Positions 1 through 7,144 of a stretch of 64,000 nt of DNA are shown one piece after another; positions within the stretch are counted from its first letter, which is position 1; every line of letters starts with the position of its first letter. The notes under the pieces were generated by a model, which was not told the DNA's origin, did not search any database, and saw only the letters and a program-made list of their open reading frames with translations. This DNA is from Zipacnadum sp036504235 (GTDB taxonomy: Bacteria > Armatimonadota > Zipacnadia > Zipacnadales > Zipacnadaceae). The stretch covers positions 1 to 64,000 of the forward strand of contig DASXVN010000006.1 of assembly GCA_036504235.1 (NCBI GenBank), in the 5' to 3' direction. Position numbers and translations under genes: made by a program.

Positions 1-41
1 AGAACGGCGACGGCGAACGACCTCGGGAAGAGCCGTTTTCT

Positions 42-104
42 CTCTCCCGCAACGCGGGGGAGAGTACCCGGCGCGGTAGCGACGGGGGAGAGGGGGTCCG
101 CACC
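42..104 (+). repeat. Composite palindromic repeat, type C module (copy 1)
   Basis: A hairpin CTCTCCCGC...GCGGGGGAGAG is followed directly by TACCCGGCG, a short variable loop, and CGGGGGAGAGGGGGTCCGC. The same two-hairpin module recurs at 40942-41000 in the same orientation and at about 6893-6950 in the opposite orientation. It lies outside any convincing gene. The arrangement resembles REP/BIME-type intergenic repeats; no protein is encoded. Confidence 0.75.
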
Positions 105-156
105 TATCGCTAACGGCCTCCCCCTCTCGTCACCGCGCGAACGACGCGCGGCGCCA

Positions 157-180
157 CTCTCCCCCGCAAGCGGGAGAGAG
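157..180 (-). repeat. Type C palindrome, inverted copy
   Basis: CTCTCCCCCGC, two bases, then GCGGGAGAGAG forms a near-perfect hairpin. It is in inverted orientation relative to the copy at 42-64, so the two together bracket about 90 bases of repeat DNA. Confidence 0.65.
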
Positions 181-201
181 ATAGGGGCAACGACAACGGC
201 C

Positions 202-223
202 GGCGGGGGACGTAGCCCCCGCC
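202..223 (+). repeat. Type D palindrome, uninterrupted copy
   Basis: GGCGGGGG, loop ACGTAG, CCCCCGCC: a perfect 8-bp stem, followed by CTACAAAAAG. This is the undisturbed version of the hairpin that is interrupted by a second repeat at 329-375, 463-508 and 7015-7058. A degenerate reverse copy is at 6765-6790. Confidence 0.75.
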
Positions 224-337
224 CTACAAAAAGCTACGGCTAACGGCCGGGCCGACCTCGCTGCGCTCGTGCGGCCCCTCCGGGGGACGGACACGGCAAC
301 GACAACGGACACGGCAGCGACAACGGCCGGCGGGGTA

Positions 338-358
338 CCCTTCGACAGGCTCAGGGCA
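338..358 (+). repeat. Type B short palindromic element inside a type D hairpin (copy 1)
   Basis: Core CCTTCGACAGGCTCAGG, with CCCT...AGGG able to pair. It begins immediately after GGCGGGGTAC and ends before GCTCCCGCCCTGCAAAAGG, so the two arms of a type D hairpin flank it. Confidence 0.75.
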
Positions 359-471
359 TACTGCGTGCTCCCGCCCTGCAAAAGGCCACGGCTACGGCCG
401 GGCCGACCTCGCTGCGCTCGTGCGGCCCCTCCGGGAGAACGGACACGGCAACGACAACGGCCGGCGGGGTA

Positions 472-492
472 CCCTTCGACAGGCTCAGGGCA
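472..492 (+). repeat. Type B short palindromic element inside a type D hairpin (copy 2)
   Basis: Same core CCTTCGACAGGCTCAGG, again directly after GGCGGGGTAC and before GCCCCCGCCCTACAAAAGG. Its flanks and internal sequence match copy 1 closely, consistent with the local tandem duplication of the whole unit. Confidence 0.75.
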
Positions 493-539
493 TACTGCGT
501 GCCCCCGCCCTACAAAAGGCCACGGCAGCGGCTTTTGGC

Positions 540-568
540 TTGCGCCCTGCGCGGGGGACGGGTATAAT
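540..568 (+). promoter_or_regulatory. Sigma-70-like promoter for the CAT-anticodon tRNA
   Basis: TTGCGC at 540-545, a 17-base spacer, and a perfect TATAAT at 563-568. The predicted start is about 12 bases upstream of the mature tRNA 5' end at 588. Confidence 0.7.
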
Positions 569-587
569 CGCTGCATTGCGCTAGTGC

Positions 588-663
588 GGGCCCGTAGCTC
601 AGCGGTTAGAGCGGTCGGCTCATAACCGACTGGTCGCTGGTTCGAATCCGGCCGGGCCCACCA
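588..663 (+). tRNA. tRNA with CAT anticodon, probably tRNA-Ile2 (else Met)
   Basis: A full cloverleaf of 76 bases: acceptor GGGCCCG/CGGGCCC, D-arm GCTC...GAGC, anticodon stem GTCGG/CCGAC with loop CTCATAA (anticodon CAT), T-arm GCTGG-TTCGAAT-CCGGC, and an encoded CCA end. The D-loop AGCGGTTA and the TGGTCGCTGG region resemble the lysidine-modified Ile2 type more than elongator Met, but a CAT anticodon alone cannot decide. A sigma-70-like promoter lies just upstream. Confidence 0.93.
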
Positions 664-684
664 TCATATCATGATTGCTGCCCA

Positions 685-738
685 CCACTCCTCAGTCCTC
701 GTCAGCTTCAGGACTCGCTGTCGGGAGTGGCTTTTTTA
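685..738 (+). terminator. Probable Rho-independent terminator after the tRNA
   Basis: CCACTCC (685-691) pairs with GGAGTGG (724-730). An inner stem AGTCCT/AGGACT (694-699/710-715) lies within, and the outer stem is followed by C and a run of seven T. The branched shape is unusual but the T run is clear. Confidence 0.6.
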
Positions 739-763
739 TTCGCAGGCGCGTTGGTGAGTATCT

Positions 764-3700
764 ATGGTTGGCGTAGTCGCAGATTATCTCAAGGCCCGGC
801 GGCACCGTCTCGGACGGCACGTGCTGTTCGTGGGTAGCGGCGCCCGGATTCCTCCTGAGGAACTCCCGCTCGGCACGCACCTGCAGACACTGGCGGCCGG
901 CGTGGTGACCGACACTTTCGAGAGCCTCCCGGTAGAGCAGCGTCCGCTGGCGCAACTGGAGGCGTTTGCCGCGCAGGTGCCGGATCAGGCCGAGCGCATC
1001 CGCCAGCTCCGCAGCGTGGTCGGCACGGGGCGGCCGGCGGAGGGCCATGTGCGGCTGGCCAGCCTCATCAAGGACGGCTACTTCCCCGCGATTTTCACGA
1101 TGGAGCCGCACGCGCTGCTGGAGCAGGCGCTGCACAACAACTTCATGGAGCCGGCGACCGACTACCATCTGGTGGTGCTGGGCGTGGATGAGCCGGAGGC
1201 CGTGCGCACCGCCTTGCAGCATTCCGTGCGGGTGGCGGTGGTGAAGTGCGGCGGCGACCTGGAGGGCCGGGTGCTGCCCATCACCGCCGCGGAGATGCGC
1301 GAGCACCTCGCCCCCTACCGGGAGATCATCGCGGACGCCTTCCAGGTGCTGGCCACCTTCACCGCCTACGTGGACCGCGACCGCCCTTTCCTGGAAATGG
1401 TGCCCAAGGCGGGCGGCAAGGTCTTCTGGATCAACCCCACCATTCCCCTGAGCGACCGCGCCGCCTTTGAAGAACTGCGCAGCGACGAGCCGGGCGCGGC
1501 GGAGTACCACAAGCTGCAGCCGGAGGTCACCTCGCTGCTGGAGGGCCGGCAGTCGCAGCGGCATATCCTGGCGCGCGAGCCGGGGACCTTCAACGACTTT
1601 TTCGCCGCCCTGGGCACGCAGCTCAAGGCGCACTCGCGGCGGGCCAGTCGCGGCCGCAACCGGGACCTGAGCGTCCTGCGGGGCGGGCCGTACCGGTTCC
1701 TGGACTACTTTGATGTGGAGGACGCCGAGTTCTTTTTCGGCCGGGAGAAGGAGACCGAGGAGCTGCTGGAGCTGGTCAACGCTCATCCCCTGACCGTGCT
1801 GTTCGGCAAGTCCGGGTCGGGCAAGACCTCGCTGCTGCGGGCCGGGCTGATGGCGCGGCTGCGCGAGCTGGACGAGGATCACTCCGGCGAGGGGGACCGG
1901 CCCCTGCTGCCGGTGTATGTGGCCTGCGGGGCCGACCCCAGCGCTAACCTGCACCGCGCGCTGGTGGCGCGGGCGGAGACTGAGGGCCTCCCCCTGCCGG
2001 TCGAGGCGCGCCAGGCGCCCGCGCCGGATCTGGCGCTGGCGCTGGCCGAGACGGCCGGGCGGGACCTGGTAATCATTGTGGACCACCTGGCGGAGATTTT
2101 CGTGAAGGTGGGCGCCAAGGTGCGGGAGCAGTTTGTGGACGAGCTGCGGGCCTGCCTGGACTCGGGCCGGGTGCGGATTTTGCTGTGCGTCCGCGAGGAC
2201 TACCTGGGCGAGCTGTGGGAGTTGCGGCCGCAGTTGCCGCGGTTGATGAAGAATATGTACCGGCTCCGGTGGATGAGCCGCGAGCAGGCGGAGCTGGCCA
2301 TCACTAAGCCGGCCGCGAACTTCAACATCCAGGTGGAGCGCGACCTCACCGAGCGGCTGCTGGAGGACCTCTACCGGGAGGGCGTGGAGCCGGCGGCGCT
2401 GCAGATCGTGATGTACCGTCTGTATGAGGAAGTGGAGAAACCCTCGCGCATTATCAGCGGCCGGGTCTACGACCAACTGGGCGGCGCGCAGAAGATTCTG
2501 TCCGGCTATCTGGACAAGGTGCTGCTGCAACTTCCCCTGGCCGAGCGTCCCCTGGCGCGGGCGCTGCTGCGGTCCATGGTCGCCTCCAGCGAACTCCGGG
2601 CGCGGCGGCCGCTGGCGCGGATCGTGCAGGAGGTCGGGCAGGAGCGCGAGACTACGGAGAAGGTGCTGGCGCATCTGGTGGACCACAAGCTCCTGCGGGT
2701 GGCCGAGGATGACCTCGTCCGCAGCTACGAGCTGGCCCACGAGTACCTGACGGAGGAGCTACGTCGTTGGCTGGGGGAGGAGCAAGCCCCGCAGCGCAAC
2801 CTGCAGGACCTGCTGACTCGGGAACTGAACAACTACGAGAAATTCGGCTCGCTGATGGAGGCCGACCGTCTGCGTCTGCTCAGCGACCACGCGGACGAGG
2901 TCAGCATTTCGCCGGAGGAGCTGGAGCTGCTGCTGCGCAGCGCTACCGCCACCGGCGTGAAAGCCGACTACTGGTATGGCCGGACAGCGGAGCTGGGCGA
3001 GCGCCGGGACGAGGTGCTGATCTCCCTGCTTTCCGAGGCCCGGTTGCCGCGGCGGCTGACCGCCTACCAGAACCTGCCCCGGGAGCTGTCGGCCGCGTTT
3101 GTGCCGATCCTGGCTGCCGGGCTCAACGATGAATCACCGGAGGTGCGGGGGCTGGCCGCGCACGCGCTGCACAATGTGGAGCGGCAACTGGGCGCCTTCC
3201 TGTCCTCCGGGCAGCCGGATAAGAAGCGGCTGGCGGCCCGGGCGATCGGCGCGCTGGGCCTGCGCAAGTACACCCGGCGGATGTTCGACGCGCTCGCGGA
3301 CGACGACCCCGGTTTCGCGACCGCGGCCGCGGAGGCGCTGCGCGGCTTTGCCGACCCGCGCCTGGTGGCGCAACTGCGCAAGCGGGTGGAGAATGTGGCG
3401 CGGGCGCCGTGGGCGGCGGCGGAGGTGCTGGGGCGGTTGGCGCATACCGATCAGGAGGTCTCGCTCCTGGAGCGCAGTAGCCAGCGGTTCCCCGACAACC
3501 CCAAACTGCTGCTGGCCCTGGGCCGAGCGGAACTGGAGGCGCGCCACCATCCCGAGGCGTTAGGCTATCTGCAGCGGGCGGCGGCTCTGACCACCGAGGC
3601 GCGGGGGCAAGCGCTGGTGCGCGAGGTGCTCGCGGAGGCGCAGGCGCGCAGCGACCGGCCGGACTTGGCCAGCGACAACTGGCCGACCTTCGCGGGTAGC

Positions 3701-4705
3701 GCCCGGCATGACGGGCGAGCACCGGGGGAGATGGCCCCGCCGCTGGAGCAGATCTGGGCCACGCGGACGGGCGGGCCGGTGGTGGCCTCGCCGGTGGTGG
3801 GGCGGGCGATGGTTTACGTCGGTTCGCGCGATGGCGTCTTCTACGCACTGGATAGCGCCCGCGGCGATCTGCGCTGGTCGTTTGAGACCGACGGCCGCAT
3901 TGAGGGCACCGCGGCGCTCACCGAAGAAGGGGTCTTCTTCGGCTCTACCGATCAAATGCTGTATGCGGCCGACCCGGCGCGCGGCCAGTTGCGCTGGCGG
4001 CGGGAGCTGCTCGGCCCTCTGCGGGGCGGCTGCACGGTGCTGGGCGACATGGTGCTGGCCGCGGATATGGCCGGGCATATGAGCGCCTGGGGCCAGACGG
4101 AGGGAGACCTGCGCTGGAACTTCGCCACCGCGGGCGAGATTTTCTCCACGCCGGCGGCGGACCGCGGGCTGGTAGTGTTCGGCTCCTGGGACTCGCATCT
4201 GTACGCTATCGGCGCCGAGAACGGCCGCGAGGTGTGGCGCTTTTCCACCGGCGGGCCGGTGGCGTCCTCGCCGACGCTGGGGGACAAGCTGGCCTGGTGC
4301 GGCTCCGACGATGGCCATCTCTACGCGGTGGCGCTGGACAGCGGCAAGCAGGTCTGGGCGGCGAATCTGCGCGGTCGCGTGCGCGCCACCCCGGCGCTCT
4401 CGGCGACTAGTCTGGTGGTCGGCTCCGGTGACGGCGGCGTCTACTGTCTGGAGCAGGCCACCGGCAAGATCCTGTGGCGGACGCAGACCGGCGACGAGGT
4501 GCTGGCCTCCGCGCTGATCGTCGGCTCGGTCGTGTACGTGGGCTCCAAGGACGGGGCGCTGTACGCGCTCGACGTCGCAACCGGCGAAGTCTTGTGGAAG
4601 AACACCACCTCGTACGGCATCTACTCCTCGCCGGCCGTGGCGGAGGGGACCTTGTTCCTGGGATTCGACTACTACTATGTCACAGCTTTCCGCGGCTCTC
4701 ACTAA
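764..4705 (+). CDS. Multidomain STAND NTPase: SIR2-like (degenerate) / nSTAND1 / HEAT-TPR / PQQ beta-propeller
   Basis: This 1313-residue protein is probably a nucleotide-switched signalling or defence-type sensor. Residues 1-290 follow the order of SIR2-like effector domains (VLFVGSGAR 20-28; GH-LASLIKDGYF; FTMEPHALLE 111-120; VKCGGDL 160-166; VFWINP 220-225). However, the usual TTN(F/Y)D is FTMEP and the catalytic His of HGD is Gly, so NAD hydrolysis is doubtful. Residues 310 to about 680 match nSTAND1: FFFGREKE, Walker A GKSGSGKTS at 348-356, and Walker B-like LVIIVDHLAE near 432-442. HEAT-like repeats (about 770-890) and a TPR-like helix pair (about 905-950) follow. From residue 971 (NWPTFAGSARHDG) at least seven VGSxDGxLYALDxxTGxxxW blades form a PQQ-type propeller, presumably the ligand sensor. 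The ATG is preceded by GGTGAG. The next gene overlaps its 3' end by 29 bases. Domain calls are by motif; function is inference. Confidence 0.85.
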   Translation: MVGVVADYLKARRHRLGRHVLFVGSGARIPPEELPLGTHLQTLAAGVVTDTFESLPVEQRPLAQLEAFAAQVPDQAERIRQLRSVVGTGRPAEGHVRLASLIKDGYFPAIFTMEPHALLEQALHNNFMEPATDYHLVVLGVDEPEAVRTALQHSVRVAVVKCGGDLEGRVLPITAAEMREHLAPYREIIADAFQVLATFTAYVDRDRPFLEMVPKAGGKVFWINPTIPLSDRAAFEELRSDEPGAAEYHKLQPEVTSLLEGRQSQRHILAREPGTFNDFFAALGTQLKAHSRRASRGRNRDLSVLRGGPYRFLDYFDVEDAEFFFGREKETEELLELVNAHPLTVLFGKSGSGKTSLLRAGLMARLRELDEDHSGEGDRPLLPVYVACGADPSANLHRALVARAETEGLPLPVEARQAPAPDLALALAETAGRDLVIIVDHLAEIFVKVGAKVREQFVDELRACLDSGRVRILLCVREDYLGELWELRPQLPRLMKNMYRLRWMSREQAELAITKPAANFNIQVERDLTERLLEDLYREGVEPAALQIVMYRLYEEVEKPSRIISGRVYDQLGGAQKILSGYLDKVLLQLPLAERPLARALLRSMVASSELRARRPLARIVQEVGQERETTEKVLAHLVDHKLLRVAEDDLVRSYELAHEYLTEELRRWLGEEQAPQRNLQDLLTRELNNYEKFGSLMEADRLRLLSDHADEVSISPEELELLLRSATATGVKADYWYGRTAELGERRDEVLISLLSEARLPRRLTAYQNLPRELSAAFVPILAAGLNDESPEVRGLAAHALHNVERQLGAFLSSGQPDKKRLAARAIGALGLRKYTRRMFDALADDDPGFATAAAEALRGFADPRLVAQLRKRVENVARAPWAAAEVLGRLAHTDQEVSLLERSSQRFPDNPKLLLALGRAELEARHHPEALGYLQRAAALTTEARGQALVREVLAEAQARSDRPDLASDNWPTFAGSARHDGRAPGEMAPPLEQIWATRTGGPVVASPVVGRAMVYVGSRDGVFYALDSARGDLRWSFETDGRIEGTAALTEEGVFFGSTDQMLYAADPARGQLRWRRELLGPLRGGCTVLGDMVLAADMAGHMSAWGQTEGDLRWNFATAGEIFSTPAADRGLVVFGSWDSHLYAIGAENGREVWRFSTGGPVASSPTLGDKLAWCGSDDGHLYAVALDSGKQVWAANLRGRVRATPALSATSLVVGSGDGGVYCLEQATGKILWRTQTGDEVLASALIVGSVVYVGSKDGALYALDVATGEVLWKNTTSYGIYSSPAVAEGTLFLGFDYYYVTAFRGSH

Positions 4706-5555
4706 CCGGGTCCGGCGGGGCGGGGCTCTGCTCGCGCTGCTCGCGGGAGCCGCGCTGCTGGGTGGCTGCGGGCTGCCCCGGGGCGCGGACCGGCTGCGCC
4801 AGGACCTGATGGCCCAGTCGCTGGCCGGCCAGGCGCGGGCGGCAGTGGCGCAGGGCCCGGGCCAGGACGAGCAGGCGGTCCGGCTCGCGCAGTGGTCGCA
4901 GCAACTCGCGCCGCAGAGCCTGCCGGTGCTGCGCAACGCCGCCGGGGTGCTGCTGCAGGCGCGGGCGTGGCAGCCGGCGCTGGCCGCGACCTTGGCCCTC
5001 CAAGAGCGCACCGGCGAGGTCGAGGCCTATGAGACCGGAATGTGCTATCTGTACTTGCACCAAGGGGAGACGGGCGCTCGCTTGCTCGAGGAGTACGTCA
5101 GCAGCGCGCGGTCCCTGCACGCCACCGAGCAGATGGATGACCTGGGCCTCGCGGGGGTGCTCAATAACGTCGGCTACGTCTACGCCGACACCGGCTACCG
5201 GCTGCGCGAGGCGCTGGCCCTGACCACGGAGGCCGTGCGCCTGGCGCCGAGGAATGCTATTTTTGTAGACAGCCTGGGTTGGGCCTACTACCATGTGGGC
5301 CAGTACGACCGGGCGGCCTTCTACCTGGAGCGCGCGCTGCGCCTGCAACGTCCCGAGGAGCCGGAGCTGCTCTACCACGCGGGCGTCATCCACGCGCGCC
5401 AGGGGCAACCGCGACTGGCTCGCCTCGAGTTGCACCGCGCCTTGGACCTGCGGGGCGTGTTCCCGGAGGCCGAGTACGAGCTGCAGCGCATGAACTGGCA
5501 GTTGCCGCAGCCCCGCACCGCCAATCTAATACCTGACCAACATCAGCCATCGTAG
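4677..5555 (+). CDS. TPR-repeat lipoprotein partnered with the STAND protein
   Basis: This 292-residue protein has a basic N-terminus, a hydrophobic stretch and a lipobox LLGGC with Cys31, so it is probably exported and lipidated. The mature part is alpha-helical; TPR-like repeats are clearest from about residue 155 to 265 (NNVGYVYADTG..., VDSLGWAYYHVGQYDRAAFYLERAL, LLYHAGVIHARQGQ). TPRs bind proteins, so it may be an envelope scaffold. Its start lies inside the last 29 bases of the STAND gene, which implies translational coupling. This is notable because the upstream protein has no signal peptide while this one appears exported. A later start would remove the lipobox, so the early start is preferred. 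Confidence 0.75.
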   Translation: MSQLSAALTNRVRRGGALLALLAGAALLGGCGLPRGADRLRQDLMAQSLAGQARAAVAQGPGQDEQAVRLAQWSQQLAPQSLPVLRNAAGVLLQARAWQPALAATLALQERTGEVEAYETGMCYLYLHQGETGARLLEEYVSSARSLHATEQMDDLGLAGVLNNVGYVYADTGYRLREALALTTEAVRLAPRNAIFVDSLGWAYYHVGQYDRAAFYLERALRLQRPEEPELLYHAGVIHARQGQPRLARLELHRALDLRGVFPEAEYELQRMNWQLPQPRTANLIPDQHQPS

Positions 5556-5569
5556 CAGGAGGAAAACCC

Positions 5570-6757
5570 ATGAAGATCTCGCAGCGAGCTTCCGCCATCG
5601 CCCCCTCACCGACCATCGCCATGGGCGCGCGCGCCAAGGCCATGCGCGCCTCGGGCGTGGACGTTATCTCTTTTGACCTGGGCGAGCCGGACTTCCCGAC
5701 TCCGGAGAACATCCGCCGCGCGGGTTGTGACGCCATCAACTCGGGCAAGACCACCTACACCGCCGCGGCCGGGATTCCTCAGTTGCGCGAGGCCATCGTG
5801 GCGACCGCCGCTCGCGATCTGGGCCTGGAGTACACGGCCGACCAAGTCTGCGTCTCCAACGGCGGCAAGCACGCGCTGATGAATATCTGGGCGACCATCG
5901 TGGACCCCGGCGACGAAGTTATCGTGTTCGCGCCGTTCTGGGTCAGCTACCCGCCGCAGATTGAGCTATGCGGCGGGCGCGCGGTCATCATCCCCACGGG
6001 GGCCGAGACGGACTTCCAGCCTGACCTCGACCAGGTGCGCGCGGCGCTGACCGACAAGACCGTGGCGCTGCTGATCAACAGCCCCTCCAACCCCGCCGGC
6101 GCCATCTTCACCGAGGCGACGATGCGCGGGCTGGCGGAGATCGCGGTCGAGCGCGACCTGTACATTATTTCCGACGAGATTTACCAGCACATTCTCTTTG
6201 ACGGCCGGAGCCACCTGAGCCCCGCCCAGCTCGGCGAGGAGGTCAAGGCGCGCACCATTATCGCCGACGGCGTGGCCAAGACCTACGCCATGACCGGCTG
6301 GCGCATCGGCTGGATGATCGCCCCGACCGCGGTTGCGAAGAAGGCGGGCAACATCCAGAGCCAGGAGACTTCCAACCCCAACACGCCCGCCCAGTACGCC
6401 TCGGTGGAGGCCCTGACCGGGCCGCAGGATTCCGTCGAGGTCATGCGGGCGGAGTTCGAGCGGCGCCGCGACTACCTGGTACCGGCGCTCAACGCTCTGC
6501 CCGGCGTGACCTGCAATAAGCCCGGCGGCGCGTTCTACGTCTTCCCGGATATTTCGGCGCACCTGGGGCGCAAGCTGGGGGATCGCGAGATCAGCGACGA
6601 CCTGGCGCTGGCCGAGTACCTGCTCGAGCAGGCGCACATCAGCAGCGTGCCCGGCTCGGCCTTCGGCAGCCCCGGCTACCTGCGCTTCAGCTTCGCGACC
6701 TCGATGGAGCTTCTGGAAGAGGGAGTCCGGCGGCTGGGCGAGGCGCTGGGCGGGTAG
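5570..6757 (+). CDS. Class I PLP-dependent aspartate-type aminotransferase
   Basis: This 395-residue fold-type I aminotransferase probably interconverts aspartate and oxaloacetate or a similar pair, in the cytoplasm. Family motifs are FDLGEPDFPTP, SNGGKHALMN, NSPSNPAG, SDEIYQHILFDG, and DGVAKTYAMTGWRIGW with the PLP lysine at 237; the C-terminal substrate region includes YLRFSFATS. The length is normal. A strong ribosome-binding site AGGAGG (5557-5562) sits seven bases before the ATG. It is 14 bases downstream of the lipoprotein gene but has no evident functional link to it. The exact amino donor cannot be read from sequence. Confidence 0.9.
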   Translation: MKISQRASAIAPSPTIAMGARAKAMRASGVDVISFDLGEPDFPTPENIRRAGCDAINSGKTTYTAAAGIPQLREAIVATAARDLGLEYTADQVCVSNGGKHALMNIWATIVDPGDEVIVFAPFWVSYPPQIELCGGRAVIIPTGAETDFQPDLDQVRAALTDKTVALLINSPSNPAGAIFTEATMRGLAEIAVERDLYIISDEIYQHILFDGRSHLSPAQLGEEVKARTIIADGVAKTYAMTGWRIGWMIAPTAVAKKAGNIQSQETSNPNTPAQYASVEALTGPQDSVEVMRAEFERRRDYLVPALNALPGVTCNKPGGAFYVFPDISAHLGRKLGDREISDDLALAEYLLEQAHISSVPGSAFGSPGYLRFSFATSMELLEEGVRRLGEALGG

Positions 6758-6838
6758 GAGAAGGTTGTAGGGCGGGGGCTACGTCCGCCGCTGGCGCTAG
6801 GTGAACTCCCTGCGCGGCGGCCTGGCCTCATCCCCCGG

Positions 6839-6880
6839 CCCCTCTCCGTGCACTTGAGTACAAGTGCCGCAGGAGAGGGG
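6839..6880 (+). repeat. Type C hairpin with a nested 24-base palindromic insertion
   Basis: CCCCTCTCC (6839-6847) and GGAGAGGGG (6872-6880) are the arms seen elsewhere separated by only about five bases (for example at 40882-40904). Here they are separated by 24 bases that contain their own hairpin, GCACTTG-AGTA-CAAGTGC. Confidence 0.65.
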
Positions 6881-6964
6881 AGAACGGCAACGGCGGACCC
6901 ACCCCCGGCGGCGCAGACGCCGCCGCCCCTCCCTAAATAGGGAGGGGAAAGGCGGGAAACGGCA

Positions 6965-6983
6965 CACCGGCGAGACGCCGGTG
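6965..6983 (+). repeat. Type A palindrome, intact copy
   Basis: CACCGGCG-AGA-CGCCGGTG: a perfect 8-bp stem with a 3-base loop, followed by CCACCGACGG. Inverted and direct copies occur at 9064-9082 and 9194-9212. An interrupted copy is at 7079-7119. Confidence 0.75.
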
Positions 6984-7023
6984 CCACCGACGGAAACGGC
7001 CAGAGCAAACGGCCGGCGGGGGA

Positions 7024-7049
7024 CCCTTCGACAGGCTCAGGGCAGGCAC
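7024..7049 (+). repeat. Type B element inside a type D hairpin (copy 3)
   Basis: The left type D arm GGCGGGGGAC ends at 7024 and the right arm GCCCCCGCCC begins at 7050. Between them lies CCTTCGACAGGCTCAGG plus GCAGGCA. The uninterrupted host hairpin at 202-223 has only a few loop bases at this position. Confidence 0.75.
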
Positions 7050-7078
7050 GCCCCCGCCCTACAAAAGGCAACGGCACA

Positions 7079-7119
7079 CCGGCGAGACCCTTCGGCAAGC
7101 TCAGGGCAGGCAGCCGGTG
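7079..7119 (+). repeat. Type A palindrome split by a type B element (copy 4)
   Basis: CACCGGCGAGAC ends at 7088 and GCCGGTG resumes at 7113. The intervening 24 bases (7089-7112) are a type B variant, CCTTCGGCAAGCTCAGG plus GCAGGCA. The intact host at 6965-6983 has no bases between the equivalent positions, so this reads as a clean 24-base insertion. Confidence 0.75.
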
Positions 7120-7144
7120 CCACTGACGGAAACGGCCAACGGCC

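Larger units (their letters stand above)
243..525 (+). repeat. Imperfect tandem duplication of a composite repeat unit
   Basis: Two units (about 243-392 and 394-525) share the same order: a hairpin GGGCCG...CGGCCC enclosing CTCGCTGCGCTCG (249-277 and 400-428), a spacer built of ACACGGCAACGACAACGG-like runs, then a type D palindrome carrying an internal type B element. Unit 1 is longer because the spacer motif is partly repeated. The stretch has no convincing coding region. Confidence 0.65.
6758..7144. repeat. Intergenic array of mixed palindromic repeats
   Basis: No gene is supported in this 387-base gap. In order it holds a reverse type D remnant (6765-6790), a type C hairpin with a 24-base insertion (6839-6880), a reverse composite type C module (about 6893-6950), an intact type A palindrome (6965-6983), a type D hairpin interrupted by a type B element (7015-7058), and a type A palindrome interrupted by a type B element (7079-7119). 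Short ACGGCAACGG-like linkers join them. Confidence 0.75.

Noticed and set aside
130..625. Short open frames in the repeat arrays that encode recurrent peptides such as PEPVEG or FDRLRA
   Set aside because: They are translations of the type B palindrome, not genes; similar peptides arise wherever this repeat occurs.
692..2740. Long minus-strand open frame opposite the STAND gene
   Set aside because: It is the codon-position shadow of a GC-rich gene: Arg/Gln/His/Pro-rich composition, no domain, and the plus strand has clear conserved motifs throughout.
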